Part shown: positions 32,705-41,158 of the stretch, in pieces
How the letters are laid out: the number at the start of each line of letters is the position of its first letter
Numbering within the stretch: position 1 is the stretch's first letter
The notes under the pieces: model-generated
What the model was told of the DNA's origin: nothing
Databases searched by the model: none
Seen by the model: only the letters and a program-made list of their open reading frames with translations
Program-made: the position numbers and the translations under genes
NCBI GenBank assembly: GCA_015067945.1
Contig: SVLM01000017.1
Location: 1 to 41,699, forward strand
Reading direction: 5' to 3'
Length of the DNA stretch: 41,699 nucleotides
Source of the DNA: Oscillospiraceae bacterium
GTDB taxonomy: Bacteria > Bacillota > Clostridia > Oscillospirales > Oscillospiraceae

Positions 32705-34018
32705 TTAGTGAATCACAAAGTCGTCCATCGTGTACACGCGGATCTGATAGCTGCCTTCGTAGCAGTCCACGATGCCCTGAATGTCAATGGTCTTGCCCAG
32801 GAAGGCTTCCCTGGTAATCAGATTGCCGTTGGCATCCTTCAGCACGGCAGTCCGGACATCCACGGTCACGCCGTCTACGGTGCAGGTCAGGGTCATGGCA
32901 CCGGTATCGCTGGCGGAGGGGTTGGTGGTGGTGTAGACGTCAACCACCTTCAGATTCTTCATGGAGATGGAGGTGGAAATGGCCAGCTCAGCATACTTGA
33001 AGGTCTTTTCCTCATCATTAATCAGGATGGTCTTGTTGCCGGCAAATTCGGCAGGGGTGACTTCCTTGAAAGCGATGGGGTTGCCCTTGCTGATCTGAGA
33101 AGTGTTCGCCGGGTCGGTGGGACGCATGGCGTTATACTTCAGGTCGGAGATCTGGTAAGTGCCGTAGAATTCGCCGACATAGCCAACCACACGAACCAGG
33201 GCACCCTGCTCCAGAACGGGAATCAGCTGAGAGTTGTAGCCGTAGAAAATCTGCATGCCGTAGTACATGTCGGTTTCTGCGTCATAAGCCTCAATGTAGG
33301 CCTCGTAGTCACTGTTGAAGGTAATAATGCCTTCCACAGCAACCTTCGTACCCTTGTATTTGTCAATATTGGTCCGCAGCTCCTTCAGGGTGACACCGGT
33401 AGCCTCACCGTAGGGGAAGTCGGGATCCTTCTGGCCGGAGAACAGATACAGCTTTTCCTTGGTGGCCTGTGCCAGGGCGGCAACGGCGATCTCACCGTAG
33501 ATGGTCTCGGAAGAGCTGGAGCCGCGGGCCAGGCCGACCTGAAGCAGCTCAATGTTCAGGCAACGGTAGTCAGCATCGGCAGAGGGCTTGTACCAAACCC
33601 AAACCAGGTAACGGCCGTTGCCGTCGAAATTCCACTGGCTGGTCTCGGACTCAATGATGATGGAAGTGGCGTTGGACAGCTTCTCCTGGGTAAAGGCGGA
33701 AGCGGCCTTGCCCCATTCTTCGATCTGGCCGGTGGACTCGGGCGTGTCAATTGCCAGATATCTGGCCTTAACAATTCCGTCGGGATCAAAAGTTTTGGGT
33801 ACGGTGAAGTGAGAGGTGTCGCCGTCAATGTGGCTGCGGTCGCCCCAGACCACTTCGTAGGTCTGACGGCCGGAGTCTAAGTCCAGCTTCAGCTGATCGA
33901 CGTAGTCGACGTGAGCAGGGGTGTTATCGGTGGGTGCCTGATCGCAGGCGGTAAATACCGCCACGATCATGCACAGAATCAGAATCAAAGAAAGAATACG
34001 AATAGATGTTTTTTTCAT
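32705..34018 (-). CDS. Thermonuclease (SNase-like) lipoprotein with OB-like C-terminal regions
   Basis: A 437-residue exported lipoprotein (lipobox FTAC, Cys25). Residues about 55-195 form a staphylococcal-nuclease-like domain with the active-site set in order: DGDT (65-68), RYLAIDTPES (Arg86, Asp91, Glu94) and GRYLVWVWY (Arg136). These match the Arg35/Asp40/Glu43/Arg87 arrangement of the family, so it should be an active Ca2+-dependent sugar-nonspecific nuclease. The rest (about 200-437) contains two beta-rich segments, KGTKVAVEGIITF and KTIDIQGIVDCYEGSYQIRVY, that look like OB folds and could bind nucleic acid. The start chosen is ATG at 34018, 8 bases after GGAG; an in-frame GTG three codons upstream lacks spacing. 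It sits between the binding protein gene and the repeat lipoprotein gene. Confidence 0.88.
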   Translation of the reverse strand: MKKTSIRILSLILILCMIVAVFTACDQAPTDNTPAHVDYVDQLKLDLDSGRQTYEVVWGDRSHIDGDTSHFTVPKTFDPDGIVKARYLAIDTPESTGQIEEWGKAASAFTQEKLSNATSIIIESETSQWNFDGNGRYLVWVWYKPSADADYRCLNIELLQVGLARGSSSSETIYGEIAVAALAQATKEKLYLFSGQKDPDFPYGEATGVTLKELRTNIDKYKGTKVAVEGIITFNSDYEAYIEAYDAETDMYYGMQIFYGYNSQLIPVLEQGALVRVVGYVGEFYGTYQISDLKYNAMRPTDPANTSQISKGNPIAFKEVTPAEFAGNKTILINDEEKTFKYAELAISTSISMKNLKVVDVYTTTNPSASDTGAMTLTCTVDGVTVDVRTAVLKDANGNLITREAFLGKTIDIQGIVDCYEGSYQIRVYTMDDFVIH

Positions 34019-34042
34019 AGTGTTCACTCCGTTTGTTCGGAA

Positions 34043-35437
34043 TTACTGACCTGCCTGGTACTTACATTCGGCAACCGCTTCCTCGAAGGCCTTCTTGATG
34101 GCGGAATCCAGATCGGAACCGGTCAGAGCAATACACCTCTGCATCAGCAGGCCAACCTGTTCACGGGCGTCGGAAGAGCCGTTGAAGGCAGGGGAGACAA
34201 AGTAAGCATTAGACTGTTCCACGGCGACCTTGACAGCGTAAGCCTGAATATTGGCAGTGCTGTAGCTGCTCAGGAAGTTTGCATAGACCTCGTTTTCCTG
34301 GATGGACTGGATGACGGGAGCGTAACCGTTGCTCATGGAGAAGCCAGCCTGGAAGTTGATGTCGGTGGTCAGGAACTTGGCAAACAGCCAGCTTGCCAGA
34401 ACTTCCTGAGGATCTGCGTTCTTGAAGATGCAGACGGAGGGGCCCTGAGAGATCACCTTAGGATTCTCGGGGTTGACCTGAGGGATGGAGGTGATGCCTA
34501 CTTCGAACTCGAAGACACCGTTGGTCTGGGTGGGCTGCTGGTAGGTAGCACCGCCGGTGGAGCCGATGCACATATAGCTGCGAGTGCCGTTTTTATCGGA
34601 ACCCTTGAACAGATCGGAGGTATAACCACCGCACAGCTCGCCGGTGGTGACCAGCTTCTGGGCGTACCACTCCTGGAACTTCTTGACGAAGTTGCGGTTG
34701 GTCTCGTTGTCGAAACGGAAGTTCTCGCCGTCAGTGCTGGTGTACTCGGAGCCGTACTGCTCACACATGGTGATGAACCAGTTGGCTTCAGAGTCGTAGC
34801 CCAGAGGAATGCAGGTGGAATCGATGGTCTTAATCTGCTTGCAGACCGCTTCCATCTCCTCCCAGGTGGTGGGGACGGTCAGGCTGTTGGCCTCGAAGAA
34901 GGTCTTGTTGTAGTACAGAACCTCGGTGGACTTGGAGATGGGCAGGGTGTACATCTTGCCGTCACCTAAGGACTTGCCTTCGTTGTAGTAAGCGGGGACA
35001 AAGTCAGCGATCTGTTCAGCAGTGAAGCCGTAGGTGGGATCGTTGATCAGAACGTCCAGAGTCTGGACGGCACCGGCAACATTGTACAGAGCAACGTGGT
35101 CGGGGTAGCAGTAAGCCAGGTTGGGCTGGTCGCCAACGGAGATCTCAGTCTTGATCTGATCGCGAACAGCGTCGTAATTGCCGATATACTTGTGTTCAAT
35201 GAAGATGTTGGGGTAGATCTTGTTGAAATCCGCAATCGCGGTTTCCAAAATCGCGGTCAGGTTCTTACCCATGGAGTGGTAGAAGGTGATGGTGATTTCA
35301 TTGGTGGTGTCCAGGCCACCCTCGGGCATCACAAAGTCGGGTGCGACCTTGTTGCCGCCTTGGTTACAGCCTGCCAGGATGCCCATCATGCCGATCAGCA
35401 TGACAGCAGCCAGGAGAAGAGAAATAATCTTTTTCAT
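34043..35437 (-). CDS. UgpB-like extracellular solute-binding lipoprotein
   Basis: A 464-residue family 1 solute-binding protein with lipobox LAGC (Cys24). The opening ITITFYHSMGKNLTAILE and FIEHKYIGNYDAVRDQ follow the pattern of UgpB, which binds glycerol-3-phosphate or its diesters, although other sugars are possible in this family. Mid-protein motifs TLPISKSTEVLYYNKTFFEAN and VPTTWEEMEAVCKQI are typical of family 1. It delivers the ligand to the two permeases encoded upstream. The start has AAAGGAAATTACC upstream. Placement next to an extracellular nuclease gene suggests, but does not prove, a phosphorylated or nucleic-acid-derived ligand. Confidence 0.92.
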   Translation of the reverse strand: MKKIISLLLAAVMLIGMMGILAGCNQGGNKVAPDFVMPEGGLDTTNEITITFYHSMGKNLTAILETAIADFNKIYPNIFIEHKYIGNYDAVRDQIKTEISVGDQPNLAYCYPDHVALYNVAGAVQTLDVLINDPTYGFTAEQIADFVPAYYNEGKSLGDGKMYTLPISKSTEVLYYNKTFFEANSLTVPTTWEEMEAVCKQIKTIDSTCIPLGYDSEANWFITMCEQYGSEYTSTDGENFRFDNETNRNFVKKFQEWYAQKLVTTGELCGGYTSDLFKGSDKNGTRSYMCIGSTGGATYQQPTQTNGVFEFEVGITSIPQVNPENPKVISQGPSVCIFKNADPQEVLASWLFAKFLTTDINFQAGFSMSNGYAPVIQSIQENEVYANFLSSYSTANIQAYAVKVAVEQSNAYFVSPAFNGSSDAREQVGLLMQRCIALTGSDLDSAIKKAFEEAVAECKYQAGQ

Positions 35438-35484
35438 GGTAATTTCCTTTCGTTTCTTGTATTTTAATTTGTTTTGCGAACTTT

Positions 35485-36378
35485 TTATCCCTTAATACCG
35501 CTTCTGGAGACACCCTTCATAATATACTTACGAAGGAAGATGAACACCAGGAACAGCGGTGCGGAAACAACAGCAACTGCGGCCATCTGCACCGGAACGT
35601 CGGTAACACCCTCTGCATCGGTAAAGGCGGTACGCAGACCATTGGTGATCAGTCTGTGTGCGTCGTCGTTGGCGACCAGACGGGGCCACATGTAGGAGTT
35701 CCAGGAGCCCATCATCTTCAGAATGGTGATGGAGATGATGGTGGGCAGTGCCAGGGGAATCATGACCTTCCACAGATACTTAAGGTCGGAAGTGCCGTCG
35801 ACCTTGGCTGCCAGATACAGCTCGTTGGGAATCTGCAGGAAATTCTGCCGCAGCAGGTAGATATAGAATACACTTACCAAGAAGGGGACAATCAGAACCG
35901 TGTAGGTTTCTTTCCAACCGAAGGTACTGACAGTCTGGTAGTTGGTGATGGTGAACAGCTCGCCGGGGATCATCATGGTCGCGAGCAAGGCGGCAAACAG
36001 TGCGTTCTTGCCCTTAAACTCCAGCCGGGCAAAGGCGAAGGCGGAGAGAACGGTGATGACCAGGGACAGTGCGGTGGAAACCACGCCGACCAGCAGGGTG
36101 TTGTAGAACAGCCGACCGAGCAGCAGGTTTTCGCTGGTAAAGACTTCCGCATAGTTGGCGAAGTCCAGAATTTGGGGGAACAGGGTGGGAATGGACCGAC
36201 GATATTCATCCATTTCCTTCAAAGAGGAAATAATCATCCAGTAGAAGGGAAATATGATGATCAGCGCCATGGTGAACAGGAACAGATAGGTGACAACCTT
36301 GACGCCAACCAGCACTACCCGCTGCTGTGCAGATGTCTTCTGCAGGTCTTTGGCATGCATAGTTTTAAAATCAGACAT
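35485..36378 (-). CDS. ABC sugar-type permease, MalG/UgpE-like
   Basis: A 297-residue inner-membrane permease with six predicted membrane segments and the cytoplasmic EAA loop AAKVDGTSDLKYLWKVMIPLALP, which contacts the ATPase. The N terminus has a 26-residue soluble lead before the first segment. The protein pairs with the second permease 14 bases upstream to form the channel of a carbohydrate-type importer. The start ATG has a full AAGGAGGT ribosome site 8 bases before it. No gene break or frameshift is seen. Confidence 0.93.
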   Translation of the reverse strand: MSDFKTMHAKDLQKTSAQQRVVLVGVKVVTYLFLFTMALIIIFPFYWMIISSLKEMDEYRRSIPTLFPQILDFANYAEVFTSENLLLGRLFYNTLLVGVVSTALSLVITVLSAFAFARLEFKGKNALFAALLATMMIPGELFTITNYQTVSTFGWKETYTVLIVPFLVSVFYIYLLRQNFLQIPNELYLAAKVDGTSDLKYLWKVMIPLALPTIISITILKMMGSWNSYMWPRLVANDDAHRLITNGLRTAFTDAEGVTDVPVQMAAVAVVSAPLFLVFIFLRKYIMKGVSRSGIKG

Positions 36379-36392
36379 TTGTCAGCACCTCC

Positions 36393-37322
36393 TTAGTAGT
36401 GGGTCTTTTTCTTGCTGACATACAGGTTGATCATGGTAACAACGAAGATGATACCAAACAGAATCAACGCTGCGGCACTGGCTCTACCCTCGTTGTTGCC
36501 GATGGCACGGTAGATAAAGCCGACCATGGTGTCCAGAGAATACTGCTGACCGACAGGGCCCATTTTTTCGCCGAAAATACCGACGATGCTGGAGTATTCC
36601 TTAAAGCCGCCGATAAAGCCGGTGATGATAACATAGGCCAGCATGGGGGACAGAAGGGGAATGGTGATCTTGGTGAACACTCTCCAGCGGGGAGTGCTGT
36701 CCACCCGGGCAGCTTCGTAGTACTGCTTGTTTACGCTCTGCAGGCCGCCCAGAAGGATCAAAATCTTGAAGGGCAGGGCGTTCCAGACGATATAGACAAC
36801 CATGACCACGATGTTTGCCCAGTATTCGGAACCAACGTTCATCCAGTTGACATAATCAAAACCGAAGGCTTCCAGTACGTTATTGACAATACCAACGGAG
36901 TCGGGACGAACACCGCCGCCGATGATCATATTAAACATAGCGGCAAAGACCATGCCGATGGCGATGGAGTTGGTCACATAGGGCAGGAAGAAGACGGTCT
37001 GCAGGAATCGCTGCAAGGGCTTGATGGAGTTCAAAGCTACGGCGATCAGCAGAGCCAGGAAGGTGGAAATCGGAACTGTGAGGACACACAGCAGGATGGT
37101 GTTCTTCAGGCAGGTAATGAATCCGTGATACTCAAGAACGTTCTTGAAGTTGCCGATACCGAAGTTGAAGCTGACGCCGGCGACGTCCTTCATGGTGGTA
37201 TATCCTTCAAGCAGGGACATACGAACGGTGTTGAAGATGGGCCAGACGGTAAAGATGAGCAACAGCACAATTGCCGGTGCCAAATACAGCCAGGCTTTCC
37301 ATTGATGCTTGCTGTCTACCAT
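36393..37322 (-). CDS. ABC sugar-type permease, MalF/UgpA-like
   Basis: A 309-residue permease with six membrane segments and the EAA loop EAARVDSTPRWRVFTKITIPLLSP. It forms a heterodimer with the MalG-like permease encoded downstream. A periplasm-facing loop around IIGGGVRPDSVGIVNNVLEAFGFDYVNWMN is longer than the rest and could help to dock the binding protein. Its start lies one base after the ATPase stop, and the ribosome site GAGGTG is inside the end of the ATPase gene, so the two are translationally coupled. Confidence 0.93.
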   Translation of the reverse strand: MVDSKHQWKAWLYLAPAIVLLLIFTVWPIFNTVRMSLLEGYTTMKDVAGVSFNFGIGNFKNVLEYHGFITCLKNTILLCVLTVPISTFLALLIAVALNSIKPLQRFLQTVFFLPYVTNSIAIGMVFAAMFNMIIGGGVRPDSVGIVNNVLEAFGFDYVNWMNVGSEYWANIVVMVVYIVWNALPFKILILLGGLQSVNKQYYEAARVDSTPRWRVFTKITIPLLSPMLAYVIITGFIGGFKEYSSIVGIFGEKMGPVGQQYSLDTMVGFIYRAIGNNEGRASAAALILFGIIFVVTMINLYVSKKKTHY

Positions 37323-37323
37323 A

Positions 37324-38427
37324 TTAGTTCACCTCAAAATAGATTCTCTCTTCGGTTTCCTTGTTGAAGATGAATACCTTGCGGGGCTTCAGGGAGAAGT
37401 TGACGGTTTCGGCAGCGGGATCGATCTTGATATCGGAGTCGATGATAGCACGAACCAGGGGGTTCAAGGAAGCGGCATGGGTGGAAACCAGGCTGGAGTC
37501 GCGGCCCATAACTTCTACAGAGCTGAGCTGACAGGTCATGGGGCCGTTGTCCTCGGGAACGAAGCCCTCGGGACGGATACCGACATAAACCTCCTGGTCA
37601 GCAATACCGGGGACATCCAGAACGGCCTCTTCGCCGATGATCAGCTTGCCACCGGAAACGGTGCCTTCAAAGACGTTGATGGGGGGAGTGCCCAGGAATT
37701 TGGCAACGAACAGATTGTGGGGATCGTCGTACACTTCCTGAGGAGCACCGATCTGCTGCAGAACACCCAGCTTCATAACAACGATCATGTCGGAAATGGA
37801 CATAGCCTCTTCCTGGTCGTGGGTAACGAAGATGGTGGTGATACCGGTCTCTCTCTGGATGCGGCGGATTTCCTCACGGGTCTGCAGTCTCAGACGGGCG
37901 TCCAGGTTGGACAGCGGCTCGTCCAGCAGCAGAACGCGGGGCATCTTAACCAGAGCACGGGCGATAGCAACACGCTGCTGCTGACCACCGGACAGCTCAT
38001 TGGGCTTACGCTCCATCAGGTTGTCGATCTGCACCAGCTTAGCGGCTGCGGTAGCACGCTCCAGCATTTCTGTCTTGCTCATCCTGTCCGCACCCTTCAG
38101 ATTCTGCAGGGGGAACAGAATGTTCTGCTTGACAGTCATGTGGGGGTACAGTGCGTAGTTCTGGAAAACCAGGCCCACGCCTCTGCTTTCGGTGGGCAGC
38201 TCGGTAACATCGTCGTCACCGAAGAAGATCTGTCCTGCGGTGGGCTTCTGAAGGCCGCTAATCATGTACAGCGTGGTGCTCTTGCCGCAGCCGGAGGGTC
38301 CCAGCAGGCCGATGAGCTTTCCGTCCGGAATTTCGAAGGTAAAGTCGTTAACGGCAACGACTTCTTCGCCGGACTTCTTGTTTCGGCTGGGGAAGATTTT
38401 GGTCAGATTTTGCAAAACAACTTTCAT
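37324..38427 (-). CDS. MsmX/UgpC-like ABC transporter ATPase
   Basis: A 367-residue nucleotide-binding subunit of the CUT1 sugar importer class. Walker A GPSGCGKST, Q-loop VFQNYALYPHMTV, signature LSGGQQQR, Walker B VLLLDEP, D-loop SNLDARL and switch His in FVTHDQEEAMSIS are all intact. The C-terminal third (from KFLGTPPINVFEG, with VGIRPEGF) is the regulatory MOP/TOBE-like domain typical of this class. Many Firmicutes keep a single shared MsmX elsewhere; here the ATPase is encoded with its own permeases, so it is probably dedicated. Start ATG at 38427 follows AGGAAGGGAATCGT; the RDD gene ends 41 bases upstream. Confidence 0.94.
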   Translation of the reverse strand: MKVVLQNLTKIFPSRNKKSGEEVVAVNDFTFEIPDGKLIGLLGPSGCGKSTTLYMISGLQKPTAGQIFFGDDDVTELPTESRGVGLVFQNYALYPHMTVKQNILFPLQNLKGADRMSKTEMLERATAAAKLVQIDNLMERKPNELSGGQQQRVAIARALVKMPRVLLLDEPLSNLDARLRLQTREEIRRIQRETGITTIFVTHDQEEAMSISDMIVVMKLGVLQQIGAPQEVYDDPHNLFVAKFLGTPPINVFEGTVSGGKLIIGEEAVLDVPGIADQEVYVGIRPEGFVPEDNGPMTCQLSSVEVMGRDSSLVSTHAASLNPLVRAIIDSDIKIDPAAETVNFSLKPRKVFIFNKETEERIYFEVN

Positions 38428-38468
38428 ACGATTCCCTTCCTATTTATGTTAATTTTTAAGAAGACTGA

Positions 38469-39230
38469 TTAATATTCCTGCCGCTGGGCTTCTTCTGCGG
38501 CTAGTCTTTTCTTGTGTTCGGTCAGATCATCCGCGGTTTCGAAGATCATCTGGCTGGAGTGGTCGATAACTACGGTGACAGCCATCATGTCGTGGATGCA
38601 GGCCCGGTTGCGGCTGGAGACCAGCAGACCGATATTGACGGCCAAAATGCCGAAGATGATGGTGGGACCGATCATTCCGATGGGAGCCATGAACATGGCC
38701 ATGATCATTAGAACGGGCACCATGGTCTCAATGGTGCATTTTCCCAGCATACTGCGTACAAACAGAGCGAAGGTGGTCAGCTTTACGCTGTCGGTTCGCA
38801 TCAAAGCCAGGTTGAACATTTTTTTGCCGATAGTCTGGCCGTTGCCGAAGAGTAGGGGGACGATGAATTCCAGAATCAGGAAGCCGAGGAAAATACTGAT
38901 GGAAATAATGAGCAGGGAAAGGGTGATGGTCATATCATAGGCACGGACCACCTCTTTGTCCTGATCCAGGGCGTTGGAAGCTTCCATGTAACGGTCCTGC
39001 TCTTCCTTGGAAAGCTGGTCATAGGCATCTTGATCCAGACCGAATTGCACGCCATACAGTTCCTCATACTTGGCATAGCCGTCGTTTAAAGCAGTGACAT
39101 AAGCGTTGTAATTCAGAATTTCAGAAAGGCCCAAAGCCAGACCGGTGATCAAAATCACAAGCAAAATCAAGTCCAGAAAAGCGGCGGAGATCCGCTTCCA
39201 CATATTGGCTCTTTGAATGTCGGGGTTCAT
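38469..39230 (-). CDS. RDD family membrane protein
   Basis: A 253-residue RDD-domain membrane protein. The start chosen is ATG at 39230 (MNPDIQ); AGGAGG lies 11 bases upstream, which is rather far. The RDD pattern is visible as KRISAAFLDLILLV in the first membrane segment and GNGQTIGKKMFNLALMRTDS after a middle hydrophobic block, with a charged outer loop of about 60 residues (KYEELYGVQFGLDQDAYD, then KEEQDRYMEASNALDQDKE). The function of RDD proteins is largely unknown; some have been linked to ion exchange. It is the first gene of the operon that continues with the ABC importer and nuclease. Confidence 0.85.
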   Translation of the reverse strand: MNPDIQRANMWKRISAAFLDLILLVILITGLALGLSEILNYNAYVTALNDGYAKYEELYGVQFGLDQDAYDQLSKEEQDRYMEASNALDQDKEVVRAYDMTITLSLLIISISIFLGFLILEFIVPLLFGNGQTIGKKMFNLALMRTDSVKLTTFALFVRSMLGKCTIETMVPVLMIMAMFMAPIGMIGPTIIFGILAVNIGLLVSSRNRACIHDMMAVTVVIDHSSQMIFETADDLTEHKKRLAAEEAQRQEY

Positions 39231-39268
39231 AGCACAAAGATCCTCCTGAGAATAGCATTCCAATGTAC

Positions 39269-39296
39269 ACTATACTATAACACATGACGACGTAAA
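39269..39296 (-). promoter_or_regulatory. Likely promoter of the seven-gene surface operon
   Basis: Minus strand: -35 TTTACG (39291-39296), 16-base spacer, -10 TATAGT (39269-39274). An overlapping TATAGT at 39274-39279 has no matching -35. It is weaker than the other promoters in the window, so extra control is possible. Confidence 0.5.
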
Positions 39297-39364
39297 AATC
39301 TACAATTTCGATGAAAAATTTATAAAAAATACTGGGATTTTATTGGCAAAAAAGGATTGTTGGA

Positions 39365-39402
39365 GAATAAAAAAACACCGGCAGGCCTTGTGCCTGCCGG
39401 TG
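39365..39402 (-). terminator. Terminator between the repeat-domain surface gene and the RDD operon
   Basis: An 11-bp perfect stem CACCGGCAGGC/GCCTGCCGGTG followed on the minus strand by TTTTTTT. It cuts the upstream gene off from the seven-gene operon, so the two are separate transcription units. Confidence 0.92.
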
Positions 39403-39423
39403 GGGGTTATTAGGGGTTAGAAA

Positions 39424-41133
39424 TTAGTTTTCCTTCTTCTTGATGATCAGAGCGGTGCCGCCGATTGCGGACAGAACCAGAACTGCAGCAGCAACGGAGA
39501 CGAAGGAAGCATCGCCGGTGTTGGAGGAGCCGCTGGTGGGAGCGTAGAAGGTGGAAACGAACTGGGAAACACCGACATCGCCAGCCTTATCGCCGGTAAT
39601 GTAGTAGGTGGAAGAAGCACTCATGGTGTTGTAAGTGCCGTAGGTACCCAGGTAGAAGGTGGTGTCGTTAATGGTGTGGACAAAGGTCTTGGCCTCTGCA
39701 CTGTAGCTGAACACGGTGGTAGCTTCGGTGGTCAGCTTCACGGCAGCCTTCTGATTACCCTTGCTGTCGATGTAGCCTTCCAGGGACAGATAGGTCTTGG
39801 TGGTGCCGTCCATGAAGTAGAAGTAGTAGCCGCCCTGTGCAGCCTCCAGGTAAACATCGACAGCCTCAGCAGCGTTCTCGGAAGTGCCGAAGTACTTGCC
39901 GGATTCATCCATCTTGCCGTTGAAGTACAGGGTCTTGCTCAGGTTAGCCTGAACCAGAGCGAACTTGTAAGCGGTGCCGGCCACGGGGTTAGCTACGGGA
40001 GCCAGGGTTGTGGAGGGTTTAGTAGCGGGAGTGGTGCCCTCGGTAGCGGGGGGAGGAGTGGTGCCGCCGGGTTCCTGAGTGGACTCACCATAGAACTGGC
40101 AGTAGAAGCCGTTGTAGGAAGTAGCACAAGGACCGACAGTGGTGTATTCCTTGTCGTTTCTGGTGCCAAACCAGTAGTCAGCATCGTTGACGACAGCGAT
40201 CAGGGTCTTGCTGTCTGCGTCGAAACGGTAGACAGTGGAAGCAGTAGCTTCGTAAGCACCGTTGACGTGAGTGCCACTAACGACCATGTTGATGTAGGTC
40301 TTAGTGGTGCCGTCCATGGTGTATAGGTAGTAGCCGCCGGTGGTCTCTTCCAGGTAAACGTCGATAGCGTCGTTGACGTTAGTGGAGGTAGCCATGTAGT
40401 AGCCATCCATGCCACCCTTCAGGTAGTAAACATCGGTAGCGGAGACGTTCTGCTGTACCATACCGAACTTATAAGCGGTGCCAGCTACGGGAGCGGCAAC
40501 CACATTCAGGCCGGTGGAGGGAGTCTCGGAAGGAGTAGTAGCCTCAGTGGAGGGCTCGGTCTCTTCGGTAGCGGGGGGAGGAGTGACGGAGCCGCTGCCA
40601 GACTTCTTGTACAGAGTGAAGGTAGAGGGGTACTTTTCAGCGTCAGCAATGGTGGTAGTCTTGTAGCCACGGAACTGGTTGGCGTAGTCAGGAGCGGTGT
40701 TGCTGGCCAGAGCGACGGTGTCGGCACCGTTGCCGAAGAAGCTGAACTTGCCGTCAGCGAAGGTGTAGGTCCACTCGTAGTCAGCAGCCTTAATGCCGTT
40801 GTTGTTGCCGCCCTTGGGGGCAATGGTCTTGCCGTTGGCGTCGGTCATGGTGACCTTGTCGCCGTTAACGGTCAGGGTCCAGACAGCACCCTTGGCATCG
40901 GTGACAGTGTCACCGGAGATGGTGGGGTCAGCGGTCAGAATCCAGGGACTGCTGCCGGTGCCGATGGTGTTCATAGCAACACCGTTGGAGCAAACGATGA
41001 CGTACTCGCCGGAAGTCAGGTTGCCGTCAGTGACCTTGACATAGGTATCAGCGGCGGAAACACCAACGGTGAACAGGCCGATGACCATGGTCAGGCAGAG
41101 AACAACGCTCAGAATTTTGCTGATTGTTTTCAT
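39424..41133 (-). CDS. Secreted repeat-domain surface protein with NTGD sortase-like C terminus
   Basis: A 569-residue surface protein. The start chosen is ATG at 41133 (MKTISK), after AAGGAGGT; a longer open reading frame upstream is not preceded by a site and covers the leader. Layout: signal peptide 1-28 (cleavage after VGVSA); an N-terminal beta-rich domain 29-176 (YVKVTDGNLTSGEYVIVCSN start) that I do not name; a Pro/Thr/Glu linker; two repeat domains at 213-349 and 380-532, the same family as in the lipoprotein at 30751-32682; then SNTGD (537-541), a hydrophobic helix and IIKKKEN. The end looks like a sortase sorting signal of the NTGD kind, but no LPXTG is present. Membrane retention by the helix is an alternative. 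Function: adhesion or carbohydrate binding is inferred only. Confidence 0.85.
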   Translation of the reverse strand: MKTISKILSVVLCLTMVIGLFTVGVSAADTYVKVTDGNLTSGEYVIVCSNGVAMNTIGTGSSPWILTADPTISGDTVTDAKGAVWTLTVNGDKVTMTDANGKTIAPKGGNNNGIKAADYEWTYTFADGKFSFFGNGADTVALASNTAPDYANQFRGYKTTTIADAEKYPSTFTLYKKSGSGSVTPPPATEETEPSTEATTPSETPSTGLNVVAAPVAGTAYKFGMVQQNVSATDVYYLKGGMDGYYMATSTNVNDAIDVYLEETTGGYYLYTMDGTTKTYINMVVSGTHVNGAYEATASTVYRFDADSKTLIAVVNDADYWFGTRNDKEYTTVGPCATSYNGFYCQFYGESTQEPGGTTPPPATEGTTPATKPSTTLAPVANPVAGTAYKFALVQANLSKTLYFNGKMDESGKYFGTSENAAEAVDVYLEAAQGGYYFYFMDGTTKTYLSLEGYIDSKGNQKAAVKLTTEATTVFSYSAEAKTFVHTINDTTFYLGTYGTYNTMSASSTYYITGDKAGDVGVSQFVSTFYAPTSGSSNTGDASFVSVAAAVLVLSAIGGTALIIKKKEN

Positions 41134-41158
41134 AATTTCGAAAACCTCCTTAAAAGTT

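Noticed and set aside
30883..32817. A 644-codon plus-strand open frame opposite the repeat lipoprotein.
   Set aside because: It arises from the biased, repetitive composition of the real gene; low-complexity Gly/Val/Ser translation, no start site, and it overlaps two genes on the other strand.
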